A stretch of DNA of 6,405 nt from Gammaproteobacteria bacterium. GTDB taxonomy: Bacteria; Pseudomonadota; Gammaproteobacteria; SMWH01. Under the pieces are notes generated by a model that was not told the DNA's origin, did not search any database, and saw only the letters and a program-made list of their open reading frames with translations. Position numbers and translations under genes: made by a program. Positions within the stretch are counted from its first letter, which is position 1, and the number at the start of each line of letters is the position of its first letter. Where the stretch lies: assembly GCA_004357005.1 (NCBI GenBank), contig SMWH01000158.1, positions 1 to 6,405 on the forward strand, read 5' to 3'. Positions 1-6,405 of the stretch are shown one piece after another.

Positions 1-663
1 CGCACCGTTTGTGAAGGATTTGCAGGGTCGTTCCCGCCAGGCGTCCATGCATTGCACACGGGTAACCCGGTGCGCGCGGAGGTAGCGGCTTTGCCGCCAC
101 CGGAACAACGCTTCGAACAACACACGGGACCAATTCACGTACTGGTGCTTGGAGGCAGCCTCGGGGCGGCCTCGCTCAACGAAACTGTACCGCGCGCGCT
201 TGCTGCCCTGGATGAGAGCGAACGACCGGAGGTTTGGCACCAGGCGGGCGGCAAGAACCTCGAAGCCGCCGAAAGCGCTTATGCGAAAGCAGGCGTGCGA
301 GCCCGGGTGGTGCCGTTTATCGACGAAATGGATCGGGCCTATGGGTGGGCTGATCTGGTGATCTGTCGCGCCGGTGGTATCACGCTGGCGGAGCTGGCGG
401 CAGCGGGACTCGCCAGCATCCTCATCCCGTTTCCTGAGGCGGTGGAGGATCACCAGACCGTAAACGCCGAGCATTTTGCCGCCGCGGGCGCCGCGGAACT
501 TGCAGCGGAGTCTTCACTCAGCGCTGACGGCTTGACAGAACAGTTGCGAGCCCTGTGCGGCGACCGCGCCCGTTTGCTGTCCATGGCCCGGGCCGCAAGA
601 AAACTGGCACGGCCGGACGCAGGCGCCCAGGTTGCGAAGCTGTGCATGGAGGCCGCCGCATGA
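1..663 (+). CDS. murG: MurG, lipid II-forming GlcNAc transferase (3' part, N-terminus outside window)
   Basis: MurG is the peripheral inner-membrane glycosyltransferase that moves GlcNAc from UDP-GlcNAc to lipid I, giving lipid II for peptidoglycan synthesis. The open frame runs from base 1 without a start, so 220 C-terminal codons are present. E. coli MurG has 355 residues, so roughly 135 N-terminal residues, including the first glycine-rich loop, lie upstream. Visible family marks, numbered by codon in the window, are the linker GNPVR (21-25), the UDP-binding loop GGSLGA (51-56), FIDEM (106-110), the nucleotide-sugar segment beginning [10 protein letters not shown] (122-131, with the expected Glu at 131) and DHQTVNA (150-156). 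The ATG at 52 is internal and not the true start. The stop TGA (661-663) overlaps the murC ATG as ATGA, which implies translational coupling. The identification is certain; only the 5' end is unseen. Confidence 0.97.
   Translation, partial: RTVCEGFAGSFPPGVHALHTGNPVRAEVAALPPPEQRFEQHTGPIHVLVLGGSLGAASLNETVPRALAALDESERPEVWHQAGGKNLEAAESAYAKAGVRARVVPFIDEMDRAYGWADLVICRAGGITLAELAAAGLASILIPFPEAVEDHQTVNAEHFAAAGAAELAAESSLSADGLTEQLRALCGDRARLLSMARAARKLARPDAGAQVAKLCMEAAA
648..652 (+). promoter_or_regulatory. Ribosome binding site of murC
   Basis: GGAGG lies 7 nt before the ATG at 660, inside the last codons of murG. It supports 660 over the in-frame ATGs at 690 and 711, which lack such a site at proper spacing. 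Confidence 0.8.
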
Positions 664-2108
664 GCGCGCCTTCAGCCAGGGTCACACCCATGCGCCGCAG
701 CACCGATCTCATGGGCCGCATCCAACGGGTGCATTTCGTGGGCATCGGCGGTGTGGGCATGGGCGGGATTGCCGAAGTAATGCTCAACCTGGGTTATCGC
801 ATCTCAGGTTCGGATCTGCGCGCGAGCGTCGTGACGCAGCGGCTCGAAGAACTCGGGGCCACGGTGGTGATCGGGCATCACGCCCGCAACGTGCGTGGCG
901 CCGATGTGGTTGTGGTTTCCAGCGCGATTGATGCGAACAACCCGGAAATCGCCGCGGCGCGCGCCGCCCGGATTCCTGTCGTTCCCCGGGCCGAAATGCT
1001 CGGTGAACTGATGCGTTTCCGTCAGGGCATCGCGGTGGCCGGCACGCATGGCAAGACAACGACGACCAGTTTGCTGGCCAGCGTACTGGCGGAAGGTGGA
1101 CTGGATCCGACTTTCGTGATCGGCGGGCGACTCAAGAGCGCCGGCGCCAACGCCCGTCTGGGGACCGGCCGCTATCTGGTGGCAGAGGCGGATGAGAGCG
1201 ACGGTTCCTTTCTGATGCTGCAACCCACCATCGCGGTGGTGACGAACATCGATGCGGATCATCTGGAAGCCTACGAAGGTGACTTCGGCCGTTTGCAAAG
1301 TGCTTTTCTGGATTTCCTCCTGCACCTGCCCTTTTACGGGATCGCGGTGCTGTGTACCGACGATCCACAGGTCGCGAAGCTGGTTCCCAAACTGACCCGG
1401 ACGGTAGTGACCTACGGAACCTCACCGGATGCCGATGTGCGTGCCAGCGATTTGAGGCAGGAAGGCTTGCGCATGCATTTTACCGTGCACATTCGGGATC
1501 GCGAGTTCCCAGTGACCCTCAATCTGCCCGGCAGTCACAACGCCTTGAACGCCGTCGCCGCCATCGCCGTGGCCAGTGAACTGGGCGTGGACGATGCAGC
1601 AATACAACATGGTCTGGAGTCGTTCGAAGGAATAGCCAGGCGTTGCGAAGTTCACGGCGAGTGGGCGGCCGGCGATTGTCGCGTGACGGTTGTGGATGAC
1701 TACGCGCACCACCCGCGGGAGATCGAGGCGACCCTGCGGGCGGTGCATGATGGTTGGCCGGATCGGCGCGTGGTCGTGGCTTTTCAACCGCATCGTTACT
1801 CGCGCACCCGCGATCTGCTGGACGACTTCGCGCGGGTCCTGTGTGAAACCGATGCCCTGGTCCTGCTGGATGTGTACCCCGCAGGGGAGGCGCCGATCCC
1901 CGGTGCGGACGGTCGCAGCCTCAGCCGGGCCATCCGGGCTCGCGGCAAGGTGGACCCGGTGTTTGTCGGCGGCGTGGATGAACTGCCCCGGGCGCTGGGC
2001 GCGGTTGTCGAAGACGGAGATGTGCTGCTCCTGCTGGGCGCGGGGGATATCGGGACTGTGGCTCCGCGGCTGGTAACGGGCGATGAAGGCGACGGAGGTC
2101 TCGCATGA
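660..2108 (+). CDS. murC: MurC, UDP-N-acetylmuramate--L-alanine ligase
   Basis: MurC is the cytoplasmic ATP-dependent ligase that joins L-Ala to UDP-MurNAc, the first Mur ligase step. The protein has 482 residues (E. coli 491). Domain 1 holds the UDP-binding loop GIGGVGM (28-34). Domain 2 holds the ATP loop GTHGKTTTT (128-136, Lys132), [10 protein letters not shown] (175-184) and NIDADHLE (196-203). GSHNALNA (291-298) and FEGIARR (322-328) follow, and domain 3 has DDYAHHP (346-352), FQPHRYSRT (375-383) and GAGDIG (460-465). This set is diagnostic of MurC rather than MurD, MurE or MurF. The start at 660 overlaps the murG stop, has GGAGG at 648-652, and leaves an N-terminal leader of about the same length as in E. 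coli MurC. The frame stays open upstream to 555, but that part overlaps murG and is not MurC-like. The stop TGA (2106-2108) overlaps the ddlB ATG. The gene looks intact. Confidence 0.98.
   Translation: MSAPSARVTPMRRSTDLMGRIQRVHFVGIGGVGMGGIAEVMLNLGYRISGSDLRASVVTQRLEELGATVVIGHHARNVRGADVVVVSSAIDANNPEIAAARAARIPVVPRAEMLGELMRFRQGIAVAGTHGKTTTTSLLASVLAEGGLDPTFVIGGRLKSAGANARLGTGRYLVAEADESDGSFLMLQPTIAVVTNIDADHLEAYEGDFGRLQSAFLDFLLHLPFYGIAVLCTDDPQVAKLVPKLTRTVVTYGTSPDADVRASDLRQEGLRMHFTVHIRDREFPVTLNLPGSHNALNAVAAIAVASELGVDDAAIQHGLESFEGIARRCEVHGEWAAGDCRVTVVDDYAHHPREIEATLRAVHDGWPDRRVVVAFQPHRYSRTRDLLDDFARVLCETDALVLLDVYPAGEAPIPGADGRSLSRAIRARGKVDPVFVGGVDELPRALGAVVEDGDVLLLLGAGDIGTVAPRLVTGDEGDGGLA
2094..2098 (+). 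promoter_or_regulatory. Ribosome binding site of ddlB
   Basis: GGAGG lies 6 nt before the ATG at 2105, within the last codons of murC. It fixes the ddlB start and, with the ATGA overlap, suggests coupled translation. Confidence 0.8.
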
Positions 2109-3034
2109 AGATCACCGATGCCAGGGCTTTTGGCCGCGTGGCCGTGGTGATGGGCGGCGGTTCGGAAGAACGCGAAGTGTCGCTGGTCAGCGGCCAGGCG
2201 GTTTTCGAGGCACTGAGAACCAAAGGTGTCGCTGCACATACGGTGGACGGTGCCGAGGCGCTGGCGGGCGAGATCGCGGACGGTCAGGTGGATCGGGTGT
2301 TCAACATATTGCATGGGCGCGGCGGTGAAGACGGCGCCATACAGGGCCTGCTCGAATCCCTGGGTGTTCCCTACACGGGAACCGGGATTCTCGGCTCCGC
2401 CGTTACCATGGACAAATCTCTGTCCAAACGCATCTGGCGTTCAGCCGGTTTGCCGACGCCCGCTTCGCTGGTGCTGGATGCGAACAACAACGGCGTGGCC
2501 GTGGACGCCATCGGTTTTCCCGTGATGGTCAAACCCGTGCGTGGTGGTTCCACCATCGGTGTCCACAAAGTGGACGACCAGGAGGGTCTGGGAACGGCGC
2601 TGGCGGATGCCGGGAAATATGACCGACAGATACTGGTCGAACGTCATGTTGCAGGTGGCGAGTACACCGCCGGCATCCTCCAGGGTGAAACGCTGCCGTT
2701 GATCCGTCTCGAGACGCCTCACGAGATTTACGACTACAGCGCCAAGTACGAAGCCGATACCACGCAGTATCACATCCCCGCCGGGTTCGACGACGAGCGC
2801 GAAGAAGAACTCAAGCGACTGGCTTTGCGTGCCTTCTCGATGCTGGGGGCGTGGGGCTGGGGTCGGGTGGATTTCATGGTGGATGACCAAGACAGCCCGT
2901 GGCTGCTGGAAGTCAACACCACCCCCGGGATGACCAGCCACAGCCTCGTCCCCATGGCCGCGGCGGCCACGGGAGTCAATTTTGATTCCCTGGTCTGGCG
3001 GATTCTTGAAACCAGCTTTGACGAGCGCGCGTGA
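2105..3034 (+). CDS. ddlB: D-alanine--D-alanine ligase (Ddl, dcw-type DdlB)
   Basis: This cytoplasmic ATP-grasp ligase joins two D-Ala to make the dipeptide that MurF adds to the stem peptide. The protein has 309 residues (E. coli DdlB 306). The N-terminal domain has [14 protein letters not shown] (17-30), whose Glu22 matches E. coli Glu15, and HGRGGEDG (70-77). The ATP-grasp region has [13 protein letters not shown] (141-153), with Lys143 and Ser149 matching E. coli Lys144 and Ser150. [14 protein letters not shown] (209-222) includes Tyr215, the counterpart of E. coli Tyr216, which is expected for D-Ala-D-Ala rather than D-Ala-D-Lac ligases. GRVDFMVD (253-260) and [15 protein letters not shown] (269-283) supply the metal ligands Asp257, Glu269 and Asn271. 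The gene overlaps the murC stop by ATGA and ends 19 bp before ftsQ. One local difference from E. coli is RGGS where E. coli has REGS. The dcw copy is named ddlB in E. coli; plain ddl is equally valid. Confidence 0.97.
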   Translation: MKITDARAFGRVAVVMGGGSEEREVSLVSGQAVFEALRTKGVAAHTVDGAEALAGEIADGQVDRVFNILHGRGGEDGAIQGLLESLGVPYTGTGILGSAVTMDKSLSKRIWRSAGLPTPASLVLDANNNGVAVDAIGFPVMVKPVRGGSTIGVHKVDDQEGLGTALADAGKYDRQILVERHVAGGEYTAGILQGETLPLIRLETPHEIYDYSAKYEADTTQYHIPAGFDDEREEELKRLALRAFSMLGAWGWGRVDFMVDDQDSPWLLEVNTTPGMTSHSLVPMAAAATGVNFDSLVWRILETSFDERA

Positions 3035-3053
3035 ACTGAAAGTCGGGCCGATC

Positions 3054-3875
3054 ATGACAAGACACATGAAAACAACCAACAAAGAACAGGGATTCCTGAG
3101 GACGACCTGGATCGTGATTCCTCTCCTGTTTTGCGCTGCCGGGCTGTTTGCGTGGAACTGGGTTGCGCAACGGAGTTGGCCGGTGCAGTGGGTGCACGTG
3201 GAAGGGACCTTCAAACACGTAAGCGCGGAGGAGATCCGCGCTCGTGTGGCGCCGTTCGTAAAAAGCGGTTTCTTCGGCATCGACGCGACGCGTCTGCGGA
3301 CCGAAATCGAGGACATGCCATGGGTTCGCCATGCAGACATCCGTCGCCGTTGGCCGGACGCGTTGGTGGTGACGGTGGAAGAGCAGGAGCCGGTGGCGCG
3401 TTGGCACGACGGGCGACTCATGAATGGCATGGGCGAGCTCTTTGACACGGGCAGTTCGGAAGGTTTCGAGGCTCTGTCGGTGCTGGCCGGTCCCGCGGGG
3501 TTGGAGGTGGATGTCTTCGAAGCCTGGCGTTCCTGTTCAGACGTCCTGGCGTCCGCGGGACTGCTGATTCGGCGCATCACGCTGGATGACCGCCGCGCCT
3601 GGTCCCTGGTTCTGGACGACGGCGCCGAAATCGCCCTCGGGCGCAAGGCCACACAAACCCGCGTGCGCAGGCTGGCCCGGGTCTATGCGGCCCTCATGGA
3701 TACCGAACCGCCACCCGTGACGGTAGACCTGCGCTACACCAACGGCTTGGCCGTAAGGCGTGAAGTGACGCCGTTTGTATTGCCTGCACGCACCCTTGAC
3801 AAACAACCCGGCGAAAACACGGCAGCGGAAGAACGGGCCGAGGATTCGCCCCCTGATAAAGACAACAGCGCCTGA
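3054..3875 (+). CDS. ftsQ: FtsQ, cell division protein (divisome FtsQLB hub)
   Basis: FtsQ is a bitopic inner-membrane protein whose periplasmic part binds FtsL and FtsB and recruits later divisome proteins. From ATG 3054 it has 273 residues (E. coli 276). A short basic cytoplasmic tail (1-18) precedes one membrane segment (about 19-37, from WIVIPLLF). The POTRA domain follows (about 44-111): VHVEGTF (47-53), GFFGID (72-77), MPWVRHADIRRRWPDAL (88-104) and VTVEEQEPVARW (106-117). The beta domain ends near VDLRYTNGLAVRR (224-236), and a hydrophilic, acid-rich tail covers about 246-273. The start is uncertain. ATG 3054 is favoured because it lies 19 bp after ddlB, but neither it nor ATG 3066 has a clear ribosome binding site. 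A TTG at 2982 would overlap ddlB by 53 nt. Translation may depend on coupling to ddlB. The stop TGA (3873-3875) overlaps the first possible ftsA ATG. Confidence 0.93.
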   Translation: MTRHMKTTNKEQGFLRTTWIVIPLLFCAAGLFAWNWVAQRSWPVQWVHVEGTFKHVSAEEIRARVAPFVKSGFFGIDATRLRTEIEDMPWVRHADIRRRWPDALVVTVEEQEPVARWHDGRLMNGMGELFDTGSSEGFEALSVLAGPAGLEVDVFEAWRSCSDVLASAGLLIRRITLDDRRAWSLVLDDGAEIALGRKATQTRVRRLARVYAALMDTEPPPVTVDLRYTNGLAVRREVTPFVLPARTLDKQPGENTAAEERAEDSPPDKDNSA

Positions 3876-5119
3876 TGCTTGTAACAACGATGACAAAAAG
3901 TGACAAGAGTCTGCTGGTGGGTCTGGACATCGGCACGTCAAAGATCGTGGCCATCGTCGGCGAATGCCAGGCCGACGGCGGCGTGGAAGTGATCGGGATG
4001 GGTTCGGTGCCCTCCCGGGGTCTGAAACGCGGCGTCGTCGTGGACATCGAATCCACCGTGCAGTCTATCCAGCGCGCCGTGGAAGAAGCCGAACTGATGG
4101 CCGGTTGCAATATCGGTTCCGTGTATGCGGGTGTTGCCGGCAGCCACATACGCAGCCTCAATTCCCACGGCATCGTCGCCATCCGGAACGGCGAGGTCAT
4201 CGAGGAGGATGTGGAACGGGTGATCGACGCGGCACGGGCGGTCGCCATCCCGGCGGACCAGAAGATCCTCCATGTGTTGCCCCAGGAGTTCATCGTGGAT
4301 GATCAGGACGGCATCCGGGATCCCCTGGGAATGTGTGGCGTGCGCCTGGAGACCCGGGTGCACGTAGTTACCGGCGCGGTCAGCGCGACCCAGAACATCA
4401 TCAAGTGCATTAACCGCTGCGGACTCGAGGTGGACGATCTGATCCTGGAGCAGCTCGCGTCCAGCTACGCGGTGCTCACCGATGACGAGAAAGAACTGGG
4501 CGTGTGCCTGGTGGATATCGGTGGAGGCACTACCGACATCGCGGTGTTTACCGGCGGCGCCATCCGGCACACGGCGGTGATACCGATCGCCGGTGACCAG
4601 GTCACCAACGACATCGCCGTGGCCCTGCGCACGCCCACCCAGCACGCCGAGGACATCAAGATCCGTTACGCGTGCGCGCTGTCCCAACTGGCCAACACCG
4701 AGGAGACCATCCAGGTGCCCAGCGTGGGTGACCGGCCTCCACGGCGTCTGGCCCGCCACACCCTGGCCGAGGTGGTGGAACCGCGTTACGAGGAGCTCTT
4801 CACGCTGGTCCAGGACGAACTGCGCCGCTCCGGTTTCGAGGACCTGTGTGCCGTGGGCGTGGTGATGAGCGGGGGTAGTTCAAAAATGGAAGGCGTGGTG
4901 GAATTGGCGGAAGAAGTTTTTCACATGCCCGTGCGGCTGGGGATCCCCGGCCAAGTCACCGGTCTGGTGGACATGATCAACAACCCCATGCACGCCACCG
5001 GCGTGGGCCTGCTGCTGTACGGCTGTCATAACCAACACACCCAACGACGCATGGTGCTGGCGGAAAGCGTTTCAGGAGTTTGGGATCGAATGCGATCCTG
5101 GTTCCGGGGAGAGTTTTAG
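3875..5119 (+). CDS. ftsA: FtsA, actin-like membrane anchor of the Z ring
   Basis: FtsA is an actin-family ATP-binding protein that binds the FtsZ tail on the cytoplasmic face and tethers the ring to the membrane. Counted from ATG 3875 it has 414 residues (E. coli 420). Visible marks are phosphate-1 GLDIGTSK (16-23), PSRGLKRG (46-53), the FtsA-specific 1C (SHS2) region about 86-165, including VLPQEFIVDDQDGIRDP (134-150), phosphate-2 VDIGGGTTDIAV (213-224), PSVGDRPPR (282-290), TLAEVVEPRYEEL (296-308) and the adenosine motif SGGSSKMEG (332-340). The C-terminal helix GVWDRMRSWFRGEF (401-414) is amphipathic and matches the membrane-targeting sequence. The first ATG overlaps the ftsQ stop as TGATG. 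ATG 3890 is an alternative giving 409 residues, with an N-terminus about as long as that of E. coli FtsA. Neither has a good ribosome binding site. This is the only complete gene here that ends in TAG. Confidence 0.97.
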   Translation: MLVTTMTKSDKSLLVGLDIGTSKIVAIVGECQADGGVEVIGMGSVPSRGLKRGVVVDIESTVQSIQRAVEEAELMAGCNIGSVYAGVAGSHIRSLNSHGIVAIRNGEVIEEDVERVIDAARAVAIPADQKILHVLPQEFIVDDQDGIRDPLGMCGVRLETRVHVVTGAVSATQNIIKCINRCGLEVDDLILEQLASSYAVLTDDEKELGVCLVDIGGGTTDIAVFTGGAIRHTAVIPIAGDQVTNDIAVALRTPTQHAEDIKIRYACALSQLANTEETIQVPSVGDRPPRRLARHTLAEVVEPRYEELFTLVQDELRRSGFEDLCAVGVVMSGGSSKMEGVVELAEEVFHMPVRLGIPGQVTGLVDMINNPMHATGVGLLLYGCHNQHTQRRMVLAESVSGVWDRMRSWFRGEF

Positions 5120-5179
5120 TTTGCGAACGCGCGACCAACGCGCCCGTTGATTGATGAAGAGGCAAAGAGGAGAAGAACG
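5120..5179 (+). other. ftsA-ftsZ intergenic leader
   Basis: These 60 bp are the only non-coding gap of any size between genes in the window. They contain a 7 bp direct repeat, AACGCGC at 5126-5132 and 5137-5143, whose GCGCG and CGCGC cores (5129-5133, 5139-5143) could pair as a 5 bp stem with a 5 nt loop. There is no T-run after it, so it is not an intrinsic terminator, and I see no convincing -35/-10 pair. The 3' end carries the ftsZ ribosome binding site. A TTG at 5147 is in frame with ftsZ but is not the likely start. Confidence 0.5.
5166..5175 (+). promoter_or_regulatory. Strong ribosome binding site of ftsZ
   Basis: AGAGGAGAAG is a purine-rich block whose GGAG core (5169-5172) lies 7 nt before the ATG at 5180. 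It is the best such site in the window and decides the start in favour of 5180 over TTG 5147. It contrasts with the poor sites of ftsQ and ftsA, which fits the known excess of FtsZ over both proteins. Confidence 0.85.
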
Positions 5180-6319
5180 ATGTTTGAACTGATGGACTCA
5201 TATTCACCCAATGCGGTGATCAAGGTCATCGGTGTTGGTGGAGGCGGCGGAAACGCTGTCCAGCAGATGGTTGACGCGGAAATCGAAGGTGTCGACTTCA
5301 TCTGTGCCAATACCGACGCCCAGGCGCTGCGCAACTGTACGGCCAAAACCGTCTTGCAGATGGGCAGTAATGTGACCAAGGGGTTGGGGGCCGGAGCGAA
5401 CCCGGAACTGGGCCGCCAGGCAGCCATGGAAGACCGGGAACGCATCTACGAAGTGCTCTCGGGTGCCGACATGGTCTTCATCACCGCCGGCATGGGTGGC
5501 GGTACGGGTACCGGCGCCGCGCCCGTGGTGGCCCAGATTGCCCGGGAGCTCAACGCCCTGACGGTGGCGGTAGTGACGCGCCCCTTCGACTTCGAGGGTC
5601 GCAAGCGGATCGAGATTGCCGACAACGGCATCAAGGAGTTGGAGCAGCAGGTGGACTCGCTCATTACCATCCCCAACGAGAAGCTGGTGACGGTACTGGG
5701 TAAGGACATGACCCTGCTGGGCGCCTTCAAGGCGGCTAACGACGTGCTCCAGGGCGCGGTGCAGGGCATCGCCGAACTCATCACCCGCCCGGGTCTGATT
5801 AACGTGGACTTCGCGGATGTGCGCACCGTGATGTCGGAGACGGGCATGGCGATGATGGGTGCCGGCTCCGCCCGGGGCGACAACCGTGCCGTGGAAGCCG
5901 CGGAAGCTGCTATCGCCAGTCCCCTGCTGGAAGACATCAACCTGCAGGGAGCCAAGGGCATCCTGGTGAACGTTACGGCGGGTCTGAACCTGTCCATGCA
6001 GGAATTCCAGGAAGTCGGCAAGGCGGTCCAGGATCTGGCCGCGGAGGACGCCACGGTCGTGGTCGGGACAGTCATTGACCCGGACCTGCAAGACGAACTG
6101 CGAGTGACGCTGGTAGCCACGGGTCTCGGTATCGCCCCCAGGACGGGACAGAATCCCGTACAACTGGTCCGTAATGCAACCACAGGTGAGATAGACTATG
6201 CCCAGCTCAGCGAACGGCCGGCCATCCGGCGCAAGGAAGCCGCCCAGCAAAATGCCCCGGAAACCCAGCGGGATGCCTATCTGGATATCCCGGCTTTTCT
6301 GAGGCGGCAGGCGGACTGA
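5180..6319 (+). CDS. ftsZ: FtsZ, tubulin-like GTPase of the division ring
   Basis: FtsZ polymerises in the cytoplasm with GTP to form the Z ring that directs division. The protein has 379 residues (E. coli 383). The short N-terminus MFELMDSYS is followed by IKVIGVGGGGGNAV (14-27), CANTDAQAL (42-50), the tubulin signature loop GGGTGTGAAPVVA (106-118) that holds the GTP phosphates, RPFDFEG (134-140), and the T7 synergy loop NVDFADV (208-214), whose Asp210 and Asp213 match the catalytic E. coli Asp209 and Asp212. The C-terminal GTPase subdomain ends near GLGIAPR (315-321). A hydrophilic linker of about 45 residues then leads to the conserved tail YLDIPAFLRRQAD (367-379), which binds FtsA and ZipA. 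The start is set by the ribosome binding site at 5166-5175. The stop is TGA. All hallmark residues are present, so the gene appears functional. Confidence 0.98.
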   Translation: MFELMDSYSPNAVIKVIGVGGGGGNAVQQMVDAEIEGVDFICANTDAQALRNCTAKTVLQMGSNVTKGLGAGANPELGRQAAMEDRERIYEVLSGADMVFITAGMGGGTGTGAAPVVAQIARELNALTVAVVTRPFDFEGRKRIEIADNGIKELEQQVDSLITIPNEKLVTVLGKDMTLLGAFKAANDVLQGAVQGIAELITRPGLINVDFADVRTVMSETGMAMMGAGSARGDNRAVEAAEAAIASPLLEDINLQGAKGILVNVTAGLNLSMQEFQEVGKAVQDLAAEDATVVVGTVIDPDLQDELRVTLVATGLGIAPRTGQNPVQLVRNATTGEIDYAQLSERPAIRRKEAAQQNAPETQRDAYLDIPAFLRRQAD

Positions 6320-6405
6320 AGTTCGGTGTCAATGGGCCGGCGTTACGGAACCGCGATGGGCGGGAGGAGTTGCACGCTCTCGTATGCGACTCTCGACGCG
6401 GCCCC
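6320..6405. other. Region downstream of ftsZ, no gene identified
   Basis: The last 86 bp show no hairpin followed by a T-run, so no intrinsic terminator is supported here. A purine block GGGAGGAG (6362-6369) resembles a ribosome binding site, and an ATG follows at 6384. The 14 nt gap is too long for a standard pairing, and the few visible codons (reading MRLSTRP) do not match the start of LpxC, the usual next gene in E. coli and Pseudomonas. This is most simply the leader of a gene lying beyond the window. Confidence 0.4.

Noticed and set aside
532..560. TTGACA at 532-537 as a possible -35 box upstream of murC
   Set aside because: No -10-like hexamer occurs 16-18 bp downstream, and it lies inside murG codons.
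2441..3652. 403-codon open frame on the minus strand across ddlB and ftsQ
   Set aside because: It lies antisense to two intact, recognisable genes, has a low-complexity Arg/Ser-rich composition and matches no family I know. Long antisense frames are expected in GC-rich coding DNA.
3796..3824. TTGACA at 3796-3801 as a possible promoter for ftsA
   Set aside because: The bases at 15-18 bp spacing are GC-rich (such as ACGGCA) with no TATAAT-like match. Internal ftsQAZ promoters are known in E. coli, but this sequence alone does not support one.
3938..4759. 273-codon open frame on the minus strand over ftsA
   Set aside because: The composition is His-, Asp- and Gly-rich, typical of antisense to GC-rich genes, and it overlaps the intact ftsA entirely.
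5204..6250. 348-codon open frame on the minus strand over ftsZ
   Set aside because: It mirrors the ftsZ codon pattern (His-, Gly- and Arg-rich translation) and no domain is visible. It is a shadow of ftsZ.
6334..6404. GGGCCG (6334-6339) and CGGCCC (6399-6404) as arms of a terminator after ftsZ
   Set aside because: The arms are only 6 bp, about 60 nt apart, and no T-run is visible. This is likely chance in GC-rich sequence.
1..6405. An undescribed system hidden in the window
   Set aside because: Almost all bases are accounted for by six well-known dcw genes in a standard order with intact motifs. No unexplained gene, repeat array or mobile element remains.

Overview
The window is a contiguous piece of a bacterial division and cell wall (dcw) cluster. 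All genes are on the + strand in the order murG (3' part only), murC, ddlB, ftsQ, ftsA, ftsZ, followed by 86 bp with no identifiable gene. The gene order, the GC-rich sequence, the close resemblance of each protein to its Escherichia coli counterpart and the FtsZ tail (YLDIPAFLRRQAD, residues 367-379) point to a Gammaproteobacterium with a high-GC genome. I cannot name a genus from sequence alone. No murB lies between murC and ddlB, which matches the E. coli and Pseudomonas layout and differs from clusters that carry murB there.

Layout: murG runs off the left edge and ends at 663. murC (660-2108) and ddlB (2105-3034) each start inside the stop codon of the gene before (ATGA overlaps), and each has a GGAGG ribosome binding site. 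ftsQ (about 3054-3875) follows after 19 bp with a poor ribosome binding site. ftsA (3875 or 3890 to 5119) starts in a TGATG overlap with the ftsQ stop, also with a poor site. A 60 bp gap precedes ftsZ (5180-6319), which has the strongest ribosome binding site in the window. Nothing in the gaps looks like a convincing promoter or intrinsic terminator, so the block is best read as one co-transcribed operon whose upstream promoter lies outside the window.

How the genes work together: MurG adds GlcNAc to lipid I to make lipid II. MurC adds L-Ala to UDP-MurNAc, the first step of the stem peptide. DdlB makes the D-Ala-D-Ala dipeptide that ends that peptide. FtsZ forms the cytokinetic ring, FtsA anchors it to the membrane, and FtsQ is the periplasmic hub of the FtsQLB complex that links the ring to septal wall synthesis.

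All five complete genes appear intact, with their diagnostic motifs present. I found no mobile element, RNA gene, CRISPR array or unknown gene, and no evidence of an undescribed system. The findings are minor points about translation signals, start sites and local variation.
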